DNA from: Sutcliffiella tianshenii
GTDB taxonomy: Bacteria > Bacillota > Bacilli > Bacillales > Bacillaceae_I
DNA: 58,938 bases
Direction of reading: 5' to 3'
Assembly (NCBI RefSeq): GCF_016908565.1
Contig: NZ_JAFBED010000015.1
Span: 1-58,938, forward strand
This document shows positions 28,989 to 39,129 of this stretch, piece by piece; positions within the stretch are counted from its first letter, which is position 1; every line of letters begins with the position of its first letter. The notes under the pieces were generated by a model that did no database searches, was not told the DNA's origin, and worked only from the letters and a program-made list of their open reading frames with translations. Made by a program: the position numbers and the translations under genes.

Positions 28989-30761
28989 ATGGATCAAGAG
29001 TTATTACACTTTAGTGGATATAATTATATAGAATTCGAATCAGTATTTAAAAATTTAATAAATAACTTCACTTATGAGTTTTGGGTGAAACCTGAAGAGA
29101 GTCATCGTGTAATTAATCAATCAAATAGTGGGACAGAAGGATTGAAAGGTCAACGTTTCGTCGTATTTCCAGGCCATACAGGTAATCATCGTCAATCAGG
29201 TCTAGGTATATCCGTTGGTACAAACGGTGTCAGTATTTTGGAACATACTCACAATTATTTAACGGCAACTCTGGTATATACAACAAACATTATAGAATGG
29301 ACTCATATAGCAGTTGTGGTTAATAAAAAGATTCCTTCCCTTTATATAAATGGAAAGTTTATCAAATCTGGATATAAGAGTCCTAAAATTAATGTTTATG
29401 CATCTGGTATAGTTGGAGGATTTGAACCATATGGTTTTTTTGTTGGAAAGTTAAAAAAATTCCGGATATGGGATCATGTAAGAAATGAAAAGCTAATAAA
29501 TGAACATATGAATAATGAGTTAACTAACAGTGAAAAAGGTCTTTTTATAAATTGGAGTGGCTATCCTAGTAATGAGGTTAGCGAGAGAACTTCAATAGAT
29601 ATCTCTGAACAAACGGATACTCAACAGTTGGAAAACTCAAAAGAGACAAAAAATAAAAAGGATATATTTCGGGAACGAAATATGAAATTAATTGCTTTTT
29701 ATTTACCTCAATTTCACGAAATTCCTGAGAATAATCAGTGGTGGGGAAAGGGATTTACAGAATGGGTGAATACAAGAAATGCAGAACCATTATTCCATGG
29801 TCATTATCAGCCAAGGGAACCATATAGTGATTTTTATTACGATCTAACAGATCCTTTAGCGAGAAAATGGCAAGCTGAGTTAGCAAAGGAGTACGGTATA
29901 TATGGTTTCTGCTACTATCATTATTGGTTTAATGGAAAGATGCTATTAGAAAAACCATTTAATGAGGTTTTAACTTCTGGTGAACCAGACTTTCCATTCT
30001 GTCTCTCTTGGGCGAATGAACCTTGGACTAGGAGATGGGACGGAAGAAATGATTTGGTGTTGATGCCCCAAGACTATGGGAATGAAAAGGATTGGAAAGA
30101 GCATTTCGATTATCTATTAAAAGCATTTAAAGACGATAGATACATTCGTGTAGAGGATAAACCCTTATTTCTCATTTATCGACCAGCAATCATTCCGAAT
30201 TGTTCAGAAATGTTATATTTTTGGGATAATTTAGCAAAACAAAACGGTTTAAATGGTATTTATTTTGTCGAGACATTAAATGGATTTTATCCACTTACGA
30301 ATATTAAAGGGTTTGATGCATCTGTTGAATTTGAACCTCATTATTCAATTGCTCATGGTAACTGTCAGAATATCTGGAGAGAGGGCAATGGATACCAGGG
30401 AAGAATGAAGGTAGTGGATTATGATTCTATGTGGTCTTGTATTTTAAATAGAAAAATAAATACAAATAAAAAAGTTATTCCAGGAGCATTTATTGATTGG
30501 GATAATACTGCGCGAAGAGGGACGGAAGCAACAATTTATTATGGTGCTAACCCAGCTAAATTTGAAAAGTATTTGAGCAAGCAAATAGATAGAGCGGAGA
30601 CCGTATATAAAAGCGATTTTCTGTTTATTAATGCTTGGAATGAGTGGGCAGAGGGAACATATTTAGAGCCTGATAAGAAATTTCAATATCAATATTTAGA
30701 AGCTGTTCAAAAAGCATTAAGAGTAAATGGTATAAATAGAGTGAACAAAAGCTCCTTCTGA
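28989..30761 (+). CDS. WbsX-like GH99-type protein with N-terminal LamG-like domain
   Basis: A 590-residue protein with two parts. Residues about 1-195 resemble a concanavalin A-like (LamG/laminin G) sandwich: FTYEFWVKPEE, WTHIAVVVNKKIPSLYINGKFI and KLKKFRIWDHVRN. After a polar linker, residues about 225-590 form a WbsX / glycoside-hydrolase-99-like domain: KLIAFYLPQFHEIPENNQWWGKGFTEW, YHYWFNG, SWANEPWTRRWDG and NAWNEWAEGTYLEPD. WbsX proteins occur in O-antigen and surface glycan clusters. There is no signal peptide, so it probably acts in the cytoplasm. The start at 28989 follows TAGGGGG. Confidence 0.85.
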   Translation: MDQELLHFSGYNYIEFESVFKNLINNFTYEFWVKPEESHRVINQSNSGTEGLKGQRFVVFPGHTGNHRQSGLGISVGTNGVSILEHTHNYLTATLVYTTNIIEWTHIAVVVNKKIPSLYINGKFIKSGYKSPKINVYASGIVGGFEPYGFFVGKLKKFRIWDHVRNEKLINEHMNNELTNSEKGLFINWSGYPSNEVSERTSIDISEQTDTQQLENSKETKNKKDIFRERNMKLIAFYLPQFHEIPENNQWWGKGFTEWVNTRNAEPLFHGHYQPREPYSDFYYDLTDPLARKWQAELAKEYGIYGFCYYHYWFNGKMLLEKPFNEVLTSGEPDFPFCLSWANEPWTRRWDGRNDLVLMPQDYGNEKDWKEHFDYLLKAFKDDRYIRVEDKPLFLIYRPAIIPNCSEMLYFWDNLAKQNGLNGIYFVETLNGFYPLTNIKGFDASVEFEPHYSIAHGNCQNIWREGNGYQGRMKVVDYDSMWSCILNRKINTNKKVIPGAFIDWDNTARRGTEATIYYGANPAKFEKYLSKQIDRAETVYKSDFLFINAWNEWAEGTYLEPDKKFQYQYLEAVQKALRVNGINRVNKSSF

Positions 30762-30790
30762 CATTTTATAAATGCCAGAAGGAGCTTTTG
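30747..30790 (+). terminator. terminator of wbsX-like gene
   Basis: Fourteen-base arms AAAAGCTCCTTCTG/CAGAAGGAGCTTTT, the left one including the stop codon region. It may work on both strands. Confidence 0.92.
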
Positions 30791-31008
30791 TTCTTTTTAC
30801 TCTGTTTATAGTGGTTTTAATTTTCATGAAATTTCTTCCTGAATATAACCAAAATAAAAAACTCCCTGGTAAGGACACAAATTACATTAGGAAGTTGAAA
30901 GAATTTAAAGTAATATAAAAAAATGTGGCAGGTTCAAACAACTTAAGGATTCTAATGGATATATTTTTTAAGCTTTTAATAAATATAAATTAGTTGTTTT
31001 GTAAAGTT

Positions 31009-32262
31009 TTAGTCAAAAATATATCTATAATCAAATACATTTTTTTTTGCAATACTTTCTCTACATTCAATAAAATCATCCCATGCTGTTAAGATGACAA
31101 TGTGTGATACTTTATCTAGTACATCTTTCAAAGTATCGCCATAATCAATATGAAAGTTATATGTCTTTTTAAAAGTATCAATGGCCAGTGGATCATAAGC
31201 AATTATTTTATTATATCCATTTTCTATCAGCAATTTAATAATTTCATTTGCAGGTGTATCTCTTACATCATCTGAATTAGGCTTGAATGATAGTCCTAAA
31301 ATTCCTATATATTCATTTGTATTTACCTTACTCATAATTTCTTTAATAATATGTTCTTTAATTTGTCTATTTACTTTTAGAACACTTTGAAGGATTTCTG
31401 GTTTATAGAAGTTTTTTAAAGAGTGATTTATTAATGCATTTGTATCTTTTGGAAGACAGTATCCCCCAAACCCGCAGCCAGGAAAAACATAACTAGTCAT
31501 ATTTGCTGGATTTCCATTCCATCTCTTATCAAGATGTAAAATCTGAAATGATTTTTTTATATCTATATCACCTATTGATTTTCCAATCATAGATTGTTCA
31601 TTCGCAAAGCTAATTAATGTGGCTAATAATGTATTAGACAAATACTTAATATATTCAGCGCTATTTAGAGAAACTTTAAAAATCTGACTATTAAAAGGTT
31701 TATAAATGTCTTCGACTATCTTTACACTTTTACTATCTTCATAACCAATAACAATACGATCTGGATATAAAAAATCTTCCCACGCGTAGCTTTCTCTTAG
31801 GAACTCAGGATTATTTGCTAACCCTATATCTTCACCAACTTTAAAACCTAATTTTTCAATATAAGGCTTAAGGAAGTAACTTGTTGTAGAAGGTGGTACT
31901 GTTGATTTAATCACTAAAATTTTATAATCTTTCTTATCTATACTGTTTACTGTATTTTTGATTGCAGAAAATAGAAAGCTTAAATCTACACTTCCTTCAT
32001 TGTTACTTGGTGTACCTACACATAAAAAAATAATTTTGCTGTTATTTACAGCTTCCTTTAAGTCATGACTAAGTTTAAAATTATTGTTTTTATATTTATT
32101 TAATTTGTCTTCCAAATATGGCTCATAAAAAGGTACAATACCGCTTTCAAATTTTTTTATTTTCTCTTTATCAATATCATATCCATATACGTTGAAGCCT
32201 TTTTCACAAAAACCCAGTGCTGTTGTTAACCCAACGAAGCCAAGACCAACTACTGTTATCAA
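31009..32262 (-). CDS. UDP-glucose 6-dehydrogenase-like nucleotide-sugar dehydrogenase
   Basis: A 417-residue two-domain dehydrogenase. N-terminal GLGFVGLTTALGF binds NAD+, NNPEFLRE is the conserved central segment, and the catalytic Cys is in GCGFGGYCLPKD. The C-terminal domain has ILGLSFKPNSDDVRDTPA. These features fit UDP-glucose or related UDP-sugar dehydrogenases that make uronic acids. The start is a TTG overlapping the stop of the upstream epimerase gene, with GGAGG nine bases before it inside that gene. Last gene of the minus-strand sugar set. Confidence 0.9.
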   Translation of the reverse strand: MITVVGLGFVGLTTALGFCEKGFNVYGYDIDKEKIKKFESGIVPFYEPYLEDKLNKYKNNNFKLSHDLKEAVNNSKIIFLCVGTPSNNEGSVDLSFLFSAIKNTVNSIDKKDYKILVIKSTVPPSTTSYFLKPYIEKLGFKVGEDIGLANNPEFLRESYAWEDFLYPDRIVIGYEDSKSVKIVEDIYKPFNSQIFKVSLNSAEYIKYLSNTLLATLISFANEQSMIGKSIGDIDIKKSFQILHLDKRWNGNPANMTSYVFPGCGFGGYCLPKDTNALINHSLKNFYKPEILQSVLKVNRQIKEHIIKEIMSKVNTNEYIGILGLSFKPNSDDVRDTPANEIIKLLIENGYNKIIAYDPLAIDTFKKTYNFHIDYGDTLKDVLDKVSHIVILTAWDDFIECRESIAKKNVFDYRYIFD

Positions 32263-33347
32263 TCAATGATGCCTCCTTCATTAATGAACTTTAAAAATCT
32301 GAAAACACCATTATCGATTGATATTGACGGGGAATAATTTAGAATGGATTTAGCTTTAGATAAATCTGGTCTTCTTCTAGATGGATTATGAATCAAATAA
32401 TTCTTGTCCTGTGAAACTGTAATTTCAATGGGACAATTATAACCAAAAATCTGTGTTCCAATGTTTTGATAAATTTGAGCTAATTCATTAATAGATATTT
32501 CAGGTTGATCCATCCCGATATTAAAATAATCAAATGGTTCGTATAATAATGATTTTAGATAGCCAATAATTGCATCTGATACATAACAAAAGGTTCTAGT
32601 GGGTGAACCATCGGAATACATAATAATCTTCTTATTTTCGCTTACTGCTTTGGCAAAATCTGCAGGGACTCTTTTATCATTTAGTTTCATACCTGGACCA
32701 TAATTATTAAATGGTCGAACAATAGAAACTGGCATATTAAATTGTTCTGAATAAACATAACACAACGTCTCGCCAAATCTCTTTGCTTCATCATAGCAAG
32801 CTCTAGGTCCAATCATTGATACATTGCCTTTATAATTCTCTTTGGTTGGGATGAATTCGGGATGAGGATCTCCGTAAACTTCACTACTTGAAAAAAATAA
32901 AAATCCTTTTATATTTTTATTTTTATAAAAATCAAGTAAAGCTCTTAATCCCCATACATTTGCATCTATTGTTGCAAGTGGATATTTTCTATAAAAGGTT
33001 GGTGAAGCGATTGAGGCCATATGGATAACATAATCAATATTTGCAAGTGAATCGATGTCTAAAGAACCTAAATTAGTGATATCTAAATCATGTAATTCAA
33101 TTCGACTATTTTTTTTATATTGTTTGATCCAATTGGGTAATCCTAATTTAAAATTATCAATACCAACTATTTTTTTTAGTCCTAACTTTTCGAATTTCTC
33201 TAACAAAAACGATACAAAATAAAAGCCTAAAAATCCTGCACATCCAGTGATTAATATTTTTGAATTTCTTAATTTCTCCAGTTCAGTTGAATTTAAACCT
33301 TTAAATATATAGTCTATATCAGAATAATAGATACTATTCTTATGCAT
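32259..33347 (-). CDS. NAD-dependent epimerase/dehydratase, UDP-glucuronate decarboxylase-like
   Basis: A 362-residue extended SDR. The cofactor motif ITGCAGFLGFYF is about residue 33, the active-site Ser is in SSSEVYGDP, and YDEAKR contains Tyr and Lys. The text IGPRACYDEAKRFGETL, RPFNNYGPGM and SDGSPTRTFCYVSDAI is like UDP-xylose synthase (UXS). Together with the dehydrogenase next to it, UDP-glucuronate to UDP-xylose or a 4-keto sugar is a reasonable pathway, but substrate is inferred. AAGGGTGG precedes the ATG at 33347. Confidence 0.82.
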   Translation of the reverse strand: MHKNSIYYSDIDYIFKGLNSTELEKLRNSKILITGCAGFLGFYFVSFLLEKFEKLGLKKIVGIDNFKLGLPNWIKQYKKNSRIELHDLDITNLGSLDIDSLANIDYVIHMASIASPTFYRKYPLATIDANVWGLRALLDFYKNKNIKGFLFFSSSEVYGDPHPEFIPTKENYKGNVSMIGPRACYDEAKRFGETLCYVYSEQFNMPVSIVRPFNNYGPGMKLNDKRVPADFAKAVSENKKIIMYSDGSPTRTFCYVSDAIIGYLKSLLYEPFDYFNIGMDQPEISINELAQIYQNIGTQIFGYNCPIEITVSQDKNYLIHNPSRRRPDLSKAKSILNYSPSISIDNGVFRFLKFINEGGIID

Positions 33348-33476
33348 TTTTATCCACCCTTGCATAATAATTAGGATAATTAAATTAGATGAGACCTTTT
33401 ATTTTTTTCCCAGTCTTTTGTATATCAATAAGAATCGAATAGTTTGGATAAAATATATTATGGAAAGGAACAAATT

Positions 33477-34388
33477 CTAGTCTATAATAAATTTTTCAAA
33501 CCCAAATTCTTTTTCTTCTTGTATTACTTTTTTAATACCTTCATTCAATGGAACTTTATCTTGCCATCCTAATATTCTTAATTTCTCATTATTAGCTTTG
33601 GATTCCATAATTTCATTCTCTCTATAAGAAAGTGATCCAAATATTAAATTTGTATTTGATTGTGTTATTTTGTGGACTTGTTCAATAAAATATCGAATAG
33701 TCACAGTTTTATTAGTACCTAGTTCATATTCACAAAAGAAATCGGAATCTTTTTGTTTTAAAAGGGTATTATATGCCGAAACAACATCGTCAATATAAAT
33801 AAAATCTCTCTTTTGGTTTCCAGGTGTAAGGGCCAGTTCAGTAACATTCCTTAAGCAGCTCTTTATGATAAAAGTTGTAAATTTTGTATCGTCATCAAAT
33901 GGTCCGTAAATATGCTCCAATCTAACATTTATAAATCGTATTTTACTTATGGCAGCAAACTGTTTGCCCCATTCTAAAAACTGTCTTTTTGTTAACGCAT
34001 ATCTCAATAAATGCTGGTATCCATTGTTATTTTTATTTATAAAGGAATCAGTATTAATAAAGAATCCAACTTTGTATTTTGTAGCAATCTCAAGTAGTCT
34101 CAGTGGAAATAAAACATTTGATTCAACTATCTCTGAATACTTTTCTCCATGCCTATCATATTGTGTTGCAGTATGAATAATTGCATCAATATTCTTATGT
34201 TCACGAAAAATTTTTTCAAGAGTATATTTATCAATATCATAGGAAGAAATTTGTAATAAAACATCTGATAATCTCCATGTATTTGAAAAACTCCGTTTTA
34301 GAATAATTACCTCATGATCATCTTTTAAAAGTGCCTTTACCAAATGACTCCCCAAAAAACCTGTAGCTCCTGTCACTAATATTTTCAT
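33477..34388 (-). CDS. NAD-dependent epimerase/reductase, CDP-sugar type
   Basis: A 303-residue extended SDR: TGATGFLGSHL (about 6-16), HTATQYDRHG and the catalytic YALTK (Tyr/Lys) and RLEHIYGP segments. HTATQYDRHG is reminiscent of CDP-abequose/paratose synthase-type reductases (RfbJ-like), and the neighbour RfbF makes CDP-glucose, so a CDP-6-deoxyhexose reductase is likely. I see no CDP-glucose 4,6-dehydratase (RfbG) in the window. A GGAGG precedes the ATG. One operon with rfbF. Confidence 0.75.
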   Translation of the reverse strand: MKILVTGATGFLGSHLVKALLKDDHEVIILKRSFSNTWRLSDVLLQISSYDIDKYTLEKIFREHKNIDAIIHTATQYDRHGEKYSEIVESNVLFPLRLLEIATKYKVGFFINTDSFINKNNNGYQHLLRYALTKRQFLEWGKQFAAISKIRFINVRLEHIYGPFDDDTKFTTFIIKSCLRNVTELALTPGNQKRDFIYIDDVVSAYNTLLKQKDSDFFCEYELGTNKTVTIRYFIEQVHKITQSNTNLIFGSLSYRENEIMESKANNEKLRILGWQDKVPLNEGIKKVIQEEKEFGFEKFIID

Positions 34389-34435
34389 GAATGTAATCCT
34401 CCAATATTACAAAGCTTTAAATCGATAATAAAAAA

Positions 34436-35215
34436 CTATTTTCCCCATATTTTCCAAGGGGCTTTTCCACTGTTCCATAACCTTAATAATTCATTTTTGT
34501 CACGTAATGTGTCCATTGGATGCCAAAAACCTGTATGTTTATAAGCATATAATTGCCCTTCTTCAGCGAGTTTTTCTAATGGTTCCTTCTCAAAGATGGT
34601 ATGATCTCCATCAATATAATTAAAGATTTCAGGCTGTAAAACAAAAAAACCACCATTTATCCAATCATCGTTTTTCTTAACTTTTTCTTCAAATTTATTT
34701 ACTCTTGATTCAGGTGTTAGATTTAAGGTTCCGAATCTACCTTCATATTGTATTGCAGTAACTGTAGCTAATTTTCCATTTACCTTATGATGTTCTATTA
34801 AATTTTTTATATTGATATTGGCTAGACCATCGCCATAAGTTAACATAAATGGCTTATTTTCGGTATACTTTTGAATCCGCTTTACACGTCCCCCTGTAAA
34901 AGAGTCATCCCCGGTATTCACCAGGGTAACTTTCCAAGGTTCAACACAATTAGAATGAATGACTTTTTCATTTGGATTTATTAGATTAAATGTTATATCT
35001 GAATGATTTATAAAGTAATTAGAGAAATACTCTTTAATTACATGGCCTTTATGTCCTAAACAAATAATAAAATCATTAAATCCATAAAATGAATATAATT
35101 TCATGATGTGCCAAATAATTGGGTAATTACCGATCTCAATCATGGGTTTCGGTTTTGTAGCCGTTTCCTCACTTATTCTTGTTCCAAGTCCTCCTGCTAA
35201 AATAACCACTTTCAT
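34436..35215 (-). CDS. rfbF: glucose-1-phosphate cytidylyltransferase RfbF
   Basis: A 259-residue nucleotidyltransferase that makes CDP-glucose from CTP and glucose 1-phosphate. Signature LAGGLGTRISEETATKPKPM is at the N-terminus; ITFNLINPN, WKVTLVNTGDDSFTGGRVKRI, LTYGDGLANI and GFWHPMDTLRDK are RfbF-typical. AAAGGAG precedes the ATG. It is first in the minus-strand sugar operon. The 253-base gap to the divergent GT61 gene probably holds both promoters. Confidence 0.93.
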   Translation of the reverse strand: MKVVILAGGLGTRISEETATKPKPMIEIGNYPIIWHIMKLYSFYGFNDFIICLGHKGHVIKEYFSNYFINHSDITFNLINPNEKVIHSNCVEPWKVTLVNTGDDSFTGGRVKRIQKYTENKPFMLTYGDGLANINIKNLIEHHKVNGKLATVTAIQYEGRFGTLNLTPESRVNKFEEKVKKNDDWINGGFFVLQPEIFNYIDGDHTIFEKEPLEKLAEEGQLYAYKHTGFWHPMDTLRDKNELLRLWNSGKAPWKIWGK

Positions 35216-35468
35216 TAAAAAACTCCTTTCTACCTTTCTGTAAAGTTAGGAGTCTGACAAATTTAAAAAGGAAAAGATCGTATTTTTTATTCTTAAAATA
35301 TGGTATGCAAATCACGATGGAGTGTTCGGGTGGAATTATTGTCAAAAAAGAGAAAGTGGAATGGTCAAACGGATATAAAAGCGACTTCAAAACTTTGATG
35401 AACATATAAATACAGTATCAATATAATGTATATATAAATTGATATCATTGGATAATGGAGGAAATGAA

Positions 35469-36593
35469 GTGGATAAGAATGTTGAGCATCCTCAGAATTA
35501 TTATGAAACAATGCTTGATTGGCTTTCTTCTAATAAAAGGCAGGATAATACGTACAAGGGAATTTATCATGCTGAAAAAATGAACGGGTTAGAACCAAAA
35601 AATATAACAAAAAGCGACCGTTTATATAAACCTGTATTTGCTGCTTCCACAGCAGTTTCTCCTGAGGCGTTTGTCACTGTTTTGGAAAATGGGCGATTAT
35701 ACGGTGATAAGGATAATTTTGCGATTATTTCACCTGATAATAGTTTAATTTGGGATGTTTCTCGGGGATATGAGAAAAATGCTGCCGACCATTGGCTATT
35801 TAAACAGGAAAAACTTCCTGATGTTGAGAGTTCTGATGAGACCATTGCAATTATTAGTACAGTTCCAGGCTGGCAAAATAATTATTATCATTGGATGTTT
35901 GAGATCATCTCGCGATTTCATTTAATAAAAAAGTCTGGCATTAAAGTAGATAAGTATATTATTCCGACCTGCAGCATTTCATATCAATTTGAAAGTCTTG
36001 CTGCATTAGATATACCAAGAGAAAAAATCATAGAAATTCATCAATCTTTTCATATAAAGCCTAAAAATTTGGTTATTCCTTCGATGCTTTTCCATGGATT
36101 GGTCACAACATGGGCATGTAATTTCTTAAGGGAACAATTTTTAACAAATGAAATGGCAAGTATTCATAATACCCAAAAATTTGAAAGAGTTTATATAAGC
36201 AGGGAAAAGGCTGATTATCGTAAAGTAATAAATGAAGATCATGTTATGGAAATATTAAGTCAATACGGCTTTATTAAAGTTAAATTGCATGATCTTTCAT
36301 TTTCAGAAAAGGTAAACATTTTTTCTTCAGCTAAATACATCATTGCCCCTCATGATGCTGGACTTGCAAATCTTGTATTCTGTAATCCTGGAACAAAAAT
36401 AATCGAGATTTTTAATCCCCGATATATTAATCCCATCTATTGTTGGATCAGTAATCGAAAATCTCTAGATTATCATTACATGTTGGGGGAGGGGAAACGC
36501 CCGTCAGTCAATTTATTTTATAACAATGAACATTATCCATATTGTGGTGATGATATTTTCGTTGATCTAAACAAGCTTAAAAAGGCTCTATAA
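35469..36593 (+). CDS. GT61-family glycosyltransferase (DUF563-like)
   Basis: A 374-residue protein with the GT61 pattern: WQNNYYHWMFEIISRF (about 139-154), VYISREKADYRKVINED and the C-terminal IIAPHDAGLANLVFCNPGTKIIEI. There is no signal peptide or membrane segment. The start is GTG 35469 with TGGAGG seven bases upstream; an in-frame TTG at 35439 is possible. It probably transfers a sugar onto a surface glycan. It diverges from rfbF. Confidence 0.85.
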   Translation: MDKNVEHPQNYYETMLDWLSSNKRQDNTYKGIYHAEKMNGLEPKNITKSDRLYKPVFAASTAVSPEAFVTVLENGRLYGDKDNFAIISPDNSLIWDVSRGYEKNAADHWLFKQEKLPDVESSDETIAIISTVPGWQNNYYHWMFEIISRFHLIKKSGIKVDKYIIPTCSISYQFESLAALDIPREKIIEIHQSFHIKPKNLVIPSMLFHGLVTTWACNFLREQFLTNEMASIHNTQKFERVYISREKADYRKVINEDHVMEILSQYGFIKVKLHDLSFSEKVNIFSSAKYIIAPHDAGLANLVFCNPGTKIIEIFNPRYINPIYCWISNRKSLDYHYMLGEGKRPSVNLFYNNEHYPYCGDDIFVDLNKLKKAL

Positions 36594-36780
36594 TATATTT
36601 CTTAACAATGCTTTTTTAGATGATTAGATATAAATTGATGTTTAGTTCACCTAGAGTAATAGGAGTAAATTCACAAAACAGCAAAAACATGAATATATTT
36701 TTCAATATTAGTTTCTGTAATACATGATGTGTTTTAATCAAAAAAGTCATCATATGAAAACGATCGTGGGAGGTTTACTC

Positions 36781-37653
36781 GTGACTAAGTTTAAGCTAGG
36801 GAGTAAGTTTGATGAAATGGTTAGCACGTTAACTGATGAAGAATATTTAAAATTATTAGTTGATAGTTGTACACATACTAAAATTAATGGGGTTAAGATG
36901 CCGGAATTTCCCGACGGAGAATTTCAAAGACAATCGGTGGGATCCTCCGATGTATCTACTCTATATGAGGCATATAACTTTTATCTTCATGTTAAAGGTT
37001 ATGCTGAAGGATTAGGGTTACCGCTTAGTAAGGAAAGTAAAGTTTTAGACTTTGGGTGTGGCTGGGGAAGGATCATACGTTTTTTCTTTAAAGATGTGGC
37101 GGATGATAATTTGTTAGGTGTAGATGTTGATCCAACGATGATTTCCATTTGCAATGAAACATTAGGAAAAGGGACTTACAAGGTAGTAAATCCGCATCCT
37201 CCTATTGAGTTCATTGCTGATAACTCTTTAGATATCATATTTGCTTATTCAGTATTTTCCCATTTAGCTGAAGATGCTGCGAAAAATTGGATAAAAGAGT
37301 TTTCGAGGATATTACGTCCAGGCGGAATTGTGTTGGCTACCACACAAGGTCGTCATTTTTTAGACTATTGTAAACAATTTAGAGAGGATTCAAAGCTCAT
37401 TCAAATAGAATGGCAGAAGTTGTTAGCAAATTCTTTTGTGGATATGAACCGTGCTATCTCAGATTATAAAAATGGGAAGTTTCTTTTTAGCCCAACTGGC
37501 GGCGGAGATTATCGTGATAATAGCTTCTACGGTGAAGCCATCATTTCTGAGTTATATATTAAGAATAATTTTGAAAAGTATTTAAAACTAAAGGACTTCT
37601 TTGATGATTCAAAAAGATTATCTCAAGCCTTATTTGTTCTTAAAAAGGAGTAG
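36781..37653 (+). CDS. class I SAM-dependent methyltransferase
   Basis: A 290-residue methyltransferase. Motif I is VLDFGCGWGRIIRFF (about 91-105), the acidic LLGVDVDPTMI binds the ribose, and SLDIIFAYSVFSHLAEDAAKNWIKEFSRILRPGGIVLATT is a standard motif II-III block. The C-terminal 100 residues (substrate side) are unfamiliar. The start is GTG 36781 with GGGAGG seven bases upstream. Likely modifies a sugar or lipid of the surface glycan; that is inferred from context. Confidence 0.82.
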   Translation: MTKFKLGSKFDEMVSTLTDEEYLKLLVDSCTHTKINGVKMPEFPDGEFQRQSVGSSDVSTLYEAYNFYLHVKGYAEGLGLPLSKESKVLDFGCGWGRIIRFFFKDVADDNLLGVDVDPTMISICNETLGKGTYKVVNPHPPIEFIADNSLDIIFAYSVFSHLAEDAAKNWIKEFSRILRPGGIVLATTQGRHFLDYCKQFREDSKLIQIEWQKLLANSFVDMNRAISDYKNGKFLFSPTGGGDYRDNSFYGEAIISELYIKNNFEKYLKLKDFFDDSKRLSQALFVLKKE

Positions 37654-37747
37654 TTGAGCTATTTGTTCGAATTTAAATGAACTTTTATCAGATGATTTTT
37701 TAAAAACGAATCACGTGAAGTAAATAGTTACTTGCAACTCTAAAAAA

Positions 37748-37780
37748 AGCTCTCTACTCAAATGTGAGTAGAGAGCTATT
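37748..37780. terminator. terminator after methyltransferase gene
   Basis: Perfect 13-bp stem AGCTCTCTACTCA/TGAGTAGAGAGCT with a four-base loop. T-rich tail on the minus strand (seven T) is stronger than on the plus strand. Confidence 0.85.
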
Positions 37781-37921
37781 AATTGTAATGAAACTTCTAT
37801 ATTTATGGATTTGATGGGATTATTGGAGGTGATTTTTTCCTTCCGTATAAATTAATCATTGATTTCGAAAATAAAGAAGTGCGAAATAACTAGGTTAAAG
37901 TTAGAGATCCTCATAACAATT

Positions 37922-37970
37922 GAAGGTCTTTCATCAGTCAACTCAACTGTGAAAGACTCTTTTTATATGC
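37922..37970 (+). terminator. hairpin resembling integrase-derived terminator
   Basis: GTCTTTCA/TGAAAGAC stem with T5 tail. Read on the minus strand it gives LMKDL after a stop and shares about 17 bases with the integrase relic at 28262, so it may be a fourth, more decayed relic (tentative). Confidence 0.5.
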
Positions 37971-38014
37971 CAGCAGGAGAACCGTCCTCCCTGCTCATTT
38001 TTTATTTTGAAAAA

Positions 38015-38059
38015 CAAAAAAATGCAGCATACCCAACCCCTCCGGATTAAGTATGCTGC
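38015..38059 (-). terminator. terminator of guaC
   Basis: Stem GCAGCATA/TATGCTGC with a long loop and seven T residues on the minus strand, 30 bases after the guaC stop. Confidence 0.88.
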
Positions 38060-38088
38060 CATGCCTGTTCCTCTAAAACCTCTAAACC

Positions 38089-39072
38089 TTAATAAACCTT
38101 ATCCCCATTAAAAATAGAGTTCTTCACAATCACATAATCTACGTGACGGATGGAGTCTAAAGTGGTTCCACCAGCGTAGGAGATGGAAGATTGAAGGTCT
38201 TGTTCCATTTCGGTTAGTGTGTCCTGTAAGGAGCCTTTATGCTCGACGAACATTTTTTTGCCTTCTACGTTCTTCTTTTCGCCTTTTTGGAATTCGGAAG
38301 CGGAGCCGAAGTATTCTTTGACTAGCTTTCCTTCTAATTCGATCGTTTCTCCTGGTGATTCTTCATGGCCGGCAAAAAGGGAGCCGATCATGACCATTGT
38401 TGCACCGAAACGTACTGACTTTGCGATATCACCGTGTGTACGGATTCCGCCATCGGCAATGATCGGTTTGCTTGCAGCCTTTGCACATAAACGAAGTGCT
38501 GCCAACTGCCAGCCGCCAGTTCCGAATCCTGTTTTAATTTTCGTGATACATACCTTACCAGGGCCGATCCCGACTTTTGTTGCATCTGCACCCGCATGCT
38601 CCAGTTCACGCACTGCTTCAGGTGTACCAACGTTACCAGCAATGACGAAGCTCTCTGGCAGGTGTTTTTTTATATGCTGGATCATATTGATGACGGCATT
38701 GGAATGCCCATGGGCAATGTCGATCGTGATGTATTCAGGAGTAAGCCCTGCTGCCGCAAGCTCTTCAACGAAGGAATATTCTTCTTCTTTCACTCCAACA
38801 CTTATGGAAGCGTAAAGACCTTTTGCGTGCATGTTCTCAATGAATGCCTGGCGCTTTTGTGGTTCAAAGCGGTGCATGATGTAAAAATAGTTGTTTTCAG
38901 CAAGATAAAGGGCAATCTTTTCATCGATGATTGTTTGCATATTTGCTGGTACAACAGGAAGCTTGAATTGACGGCCACCCAGTGTCACAGTGGTATCACA
39001 CTCAGAACGGCTGTTTACCACACATTTATTTGGGACTAACTGAATATCTTCATAATCAAATACATTTTCCAT
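38089..39072 (-). CDS. guaC: GMP reductase GuaC
   Basis: A 327-residue TIM-barrel enzyme that reductively deaminates GMP to IMP with NADPH. It shows [17 protein letters not shown] at the N-terminus, the catalytic loop [15 protein letters not shown] with the active Cys, [15 protein letters not shown] and the flap region [16 protein letters not shown]. Highly similar to B. subtilis GuaC (YumD). The start at 39072 has TAGGAG upstream; codons before it lack family resemblance. It is preceded by a guanine aptamer and a PurR-type promoter, so expression depends on guanine and on PRPP/PurR. Confidence 0.96.
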   Translation of the reverse strand: MENVFDYEDIQLVPNKCVVNSRSECDTTVTLGGRQFKLPVVPANMQTIIDEKIALYLAENNYFYIMHRFEPQKRQAFIENMHAKGLYASISVGVKEEEYSFVEELAAAGLTPEYITIDIAHGHSNAVINMIQHIKKHLPESFVIAGNVGTPEAVRELEHAGADATKVGIGPGKVCITKIKTGFGTGGWQLAALRLCAKAASKPIIADGGIRTHGDIAKSVRFGATMVMIGSLFAGHEESPGETIELEGKLVKEYFGSASEFQKGEKKNVEGKKMFVEHKGSLQDTLTEMEQDLQSSISYAGGTTLDSIRHVDYVIVKNSIFNGDKVY

Positions 39073-39129
39073 GAGACACACTCCTAAAAGAATAATTTTC
39101 ATAGTAATGTTCGGTTAAATATTTACACA

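Noticed and set aside
37859-38050. 63-codon plus-strand frame
   Set aside because: It spans two terminator hairpins, so its codons are explained by those structures.
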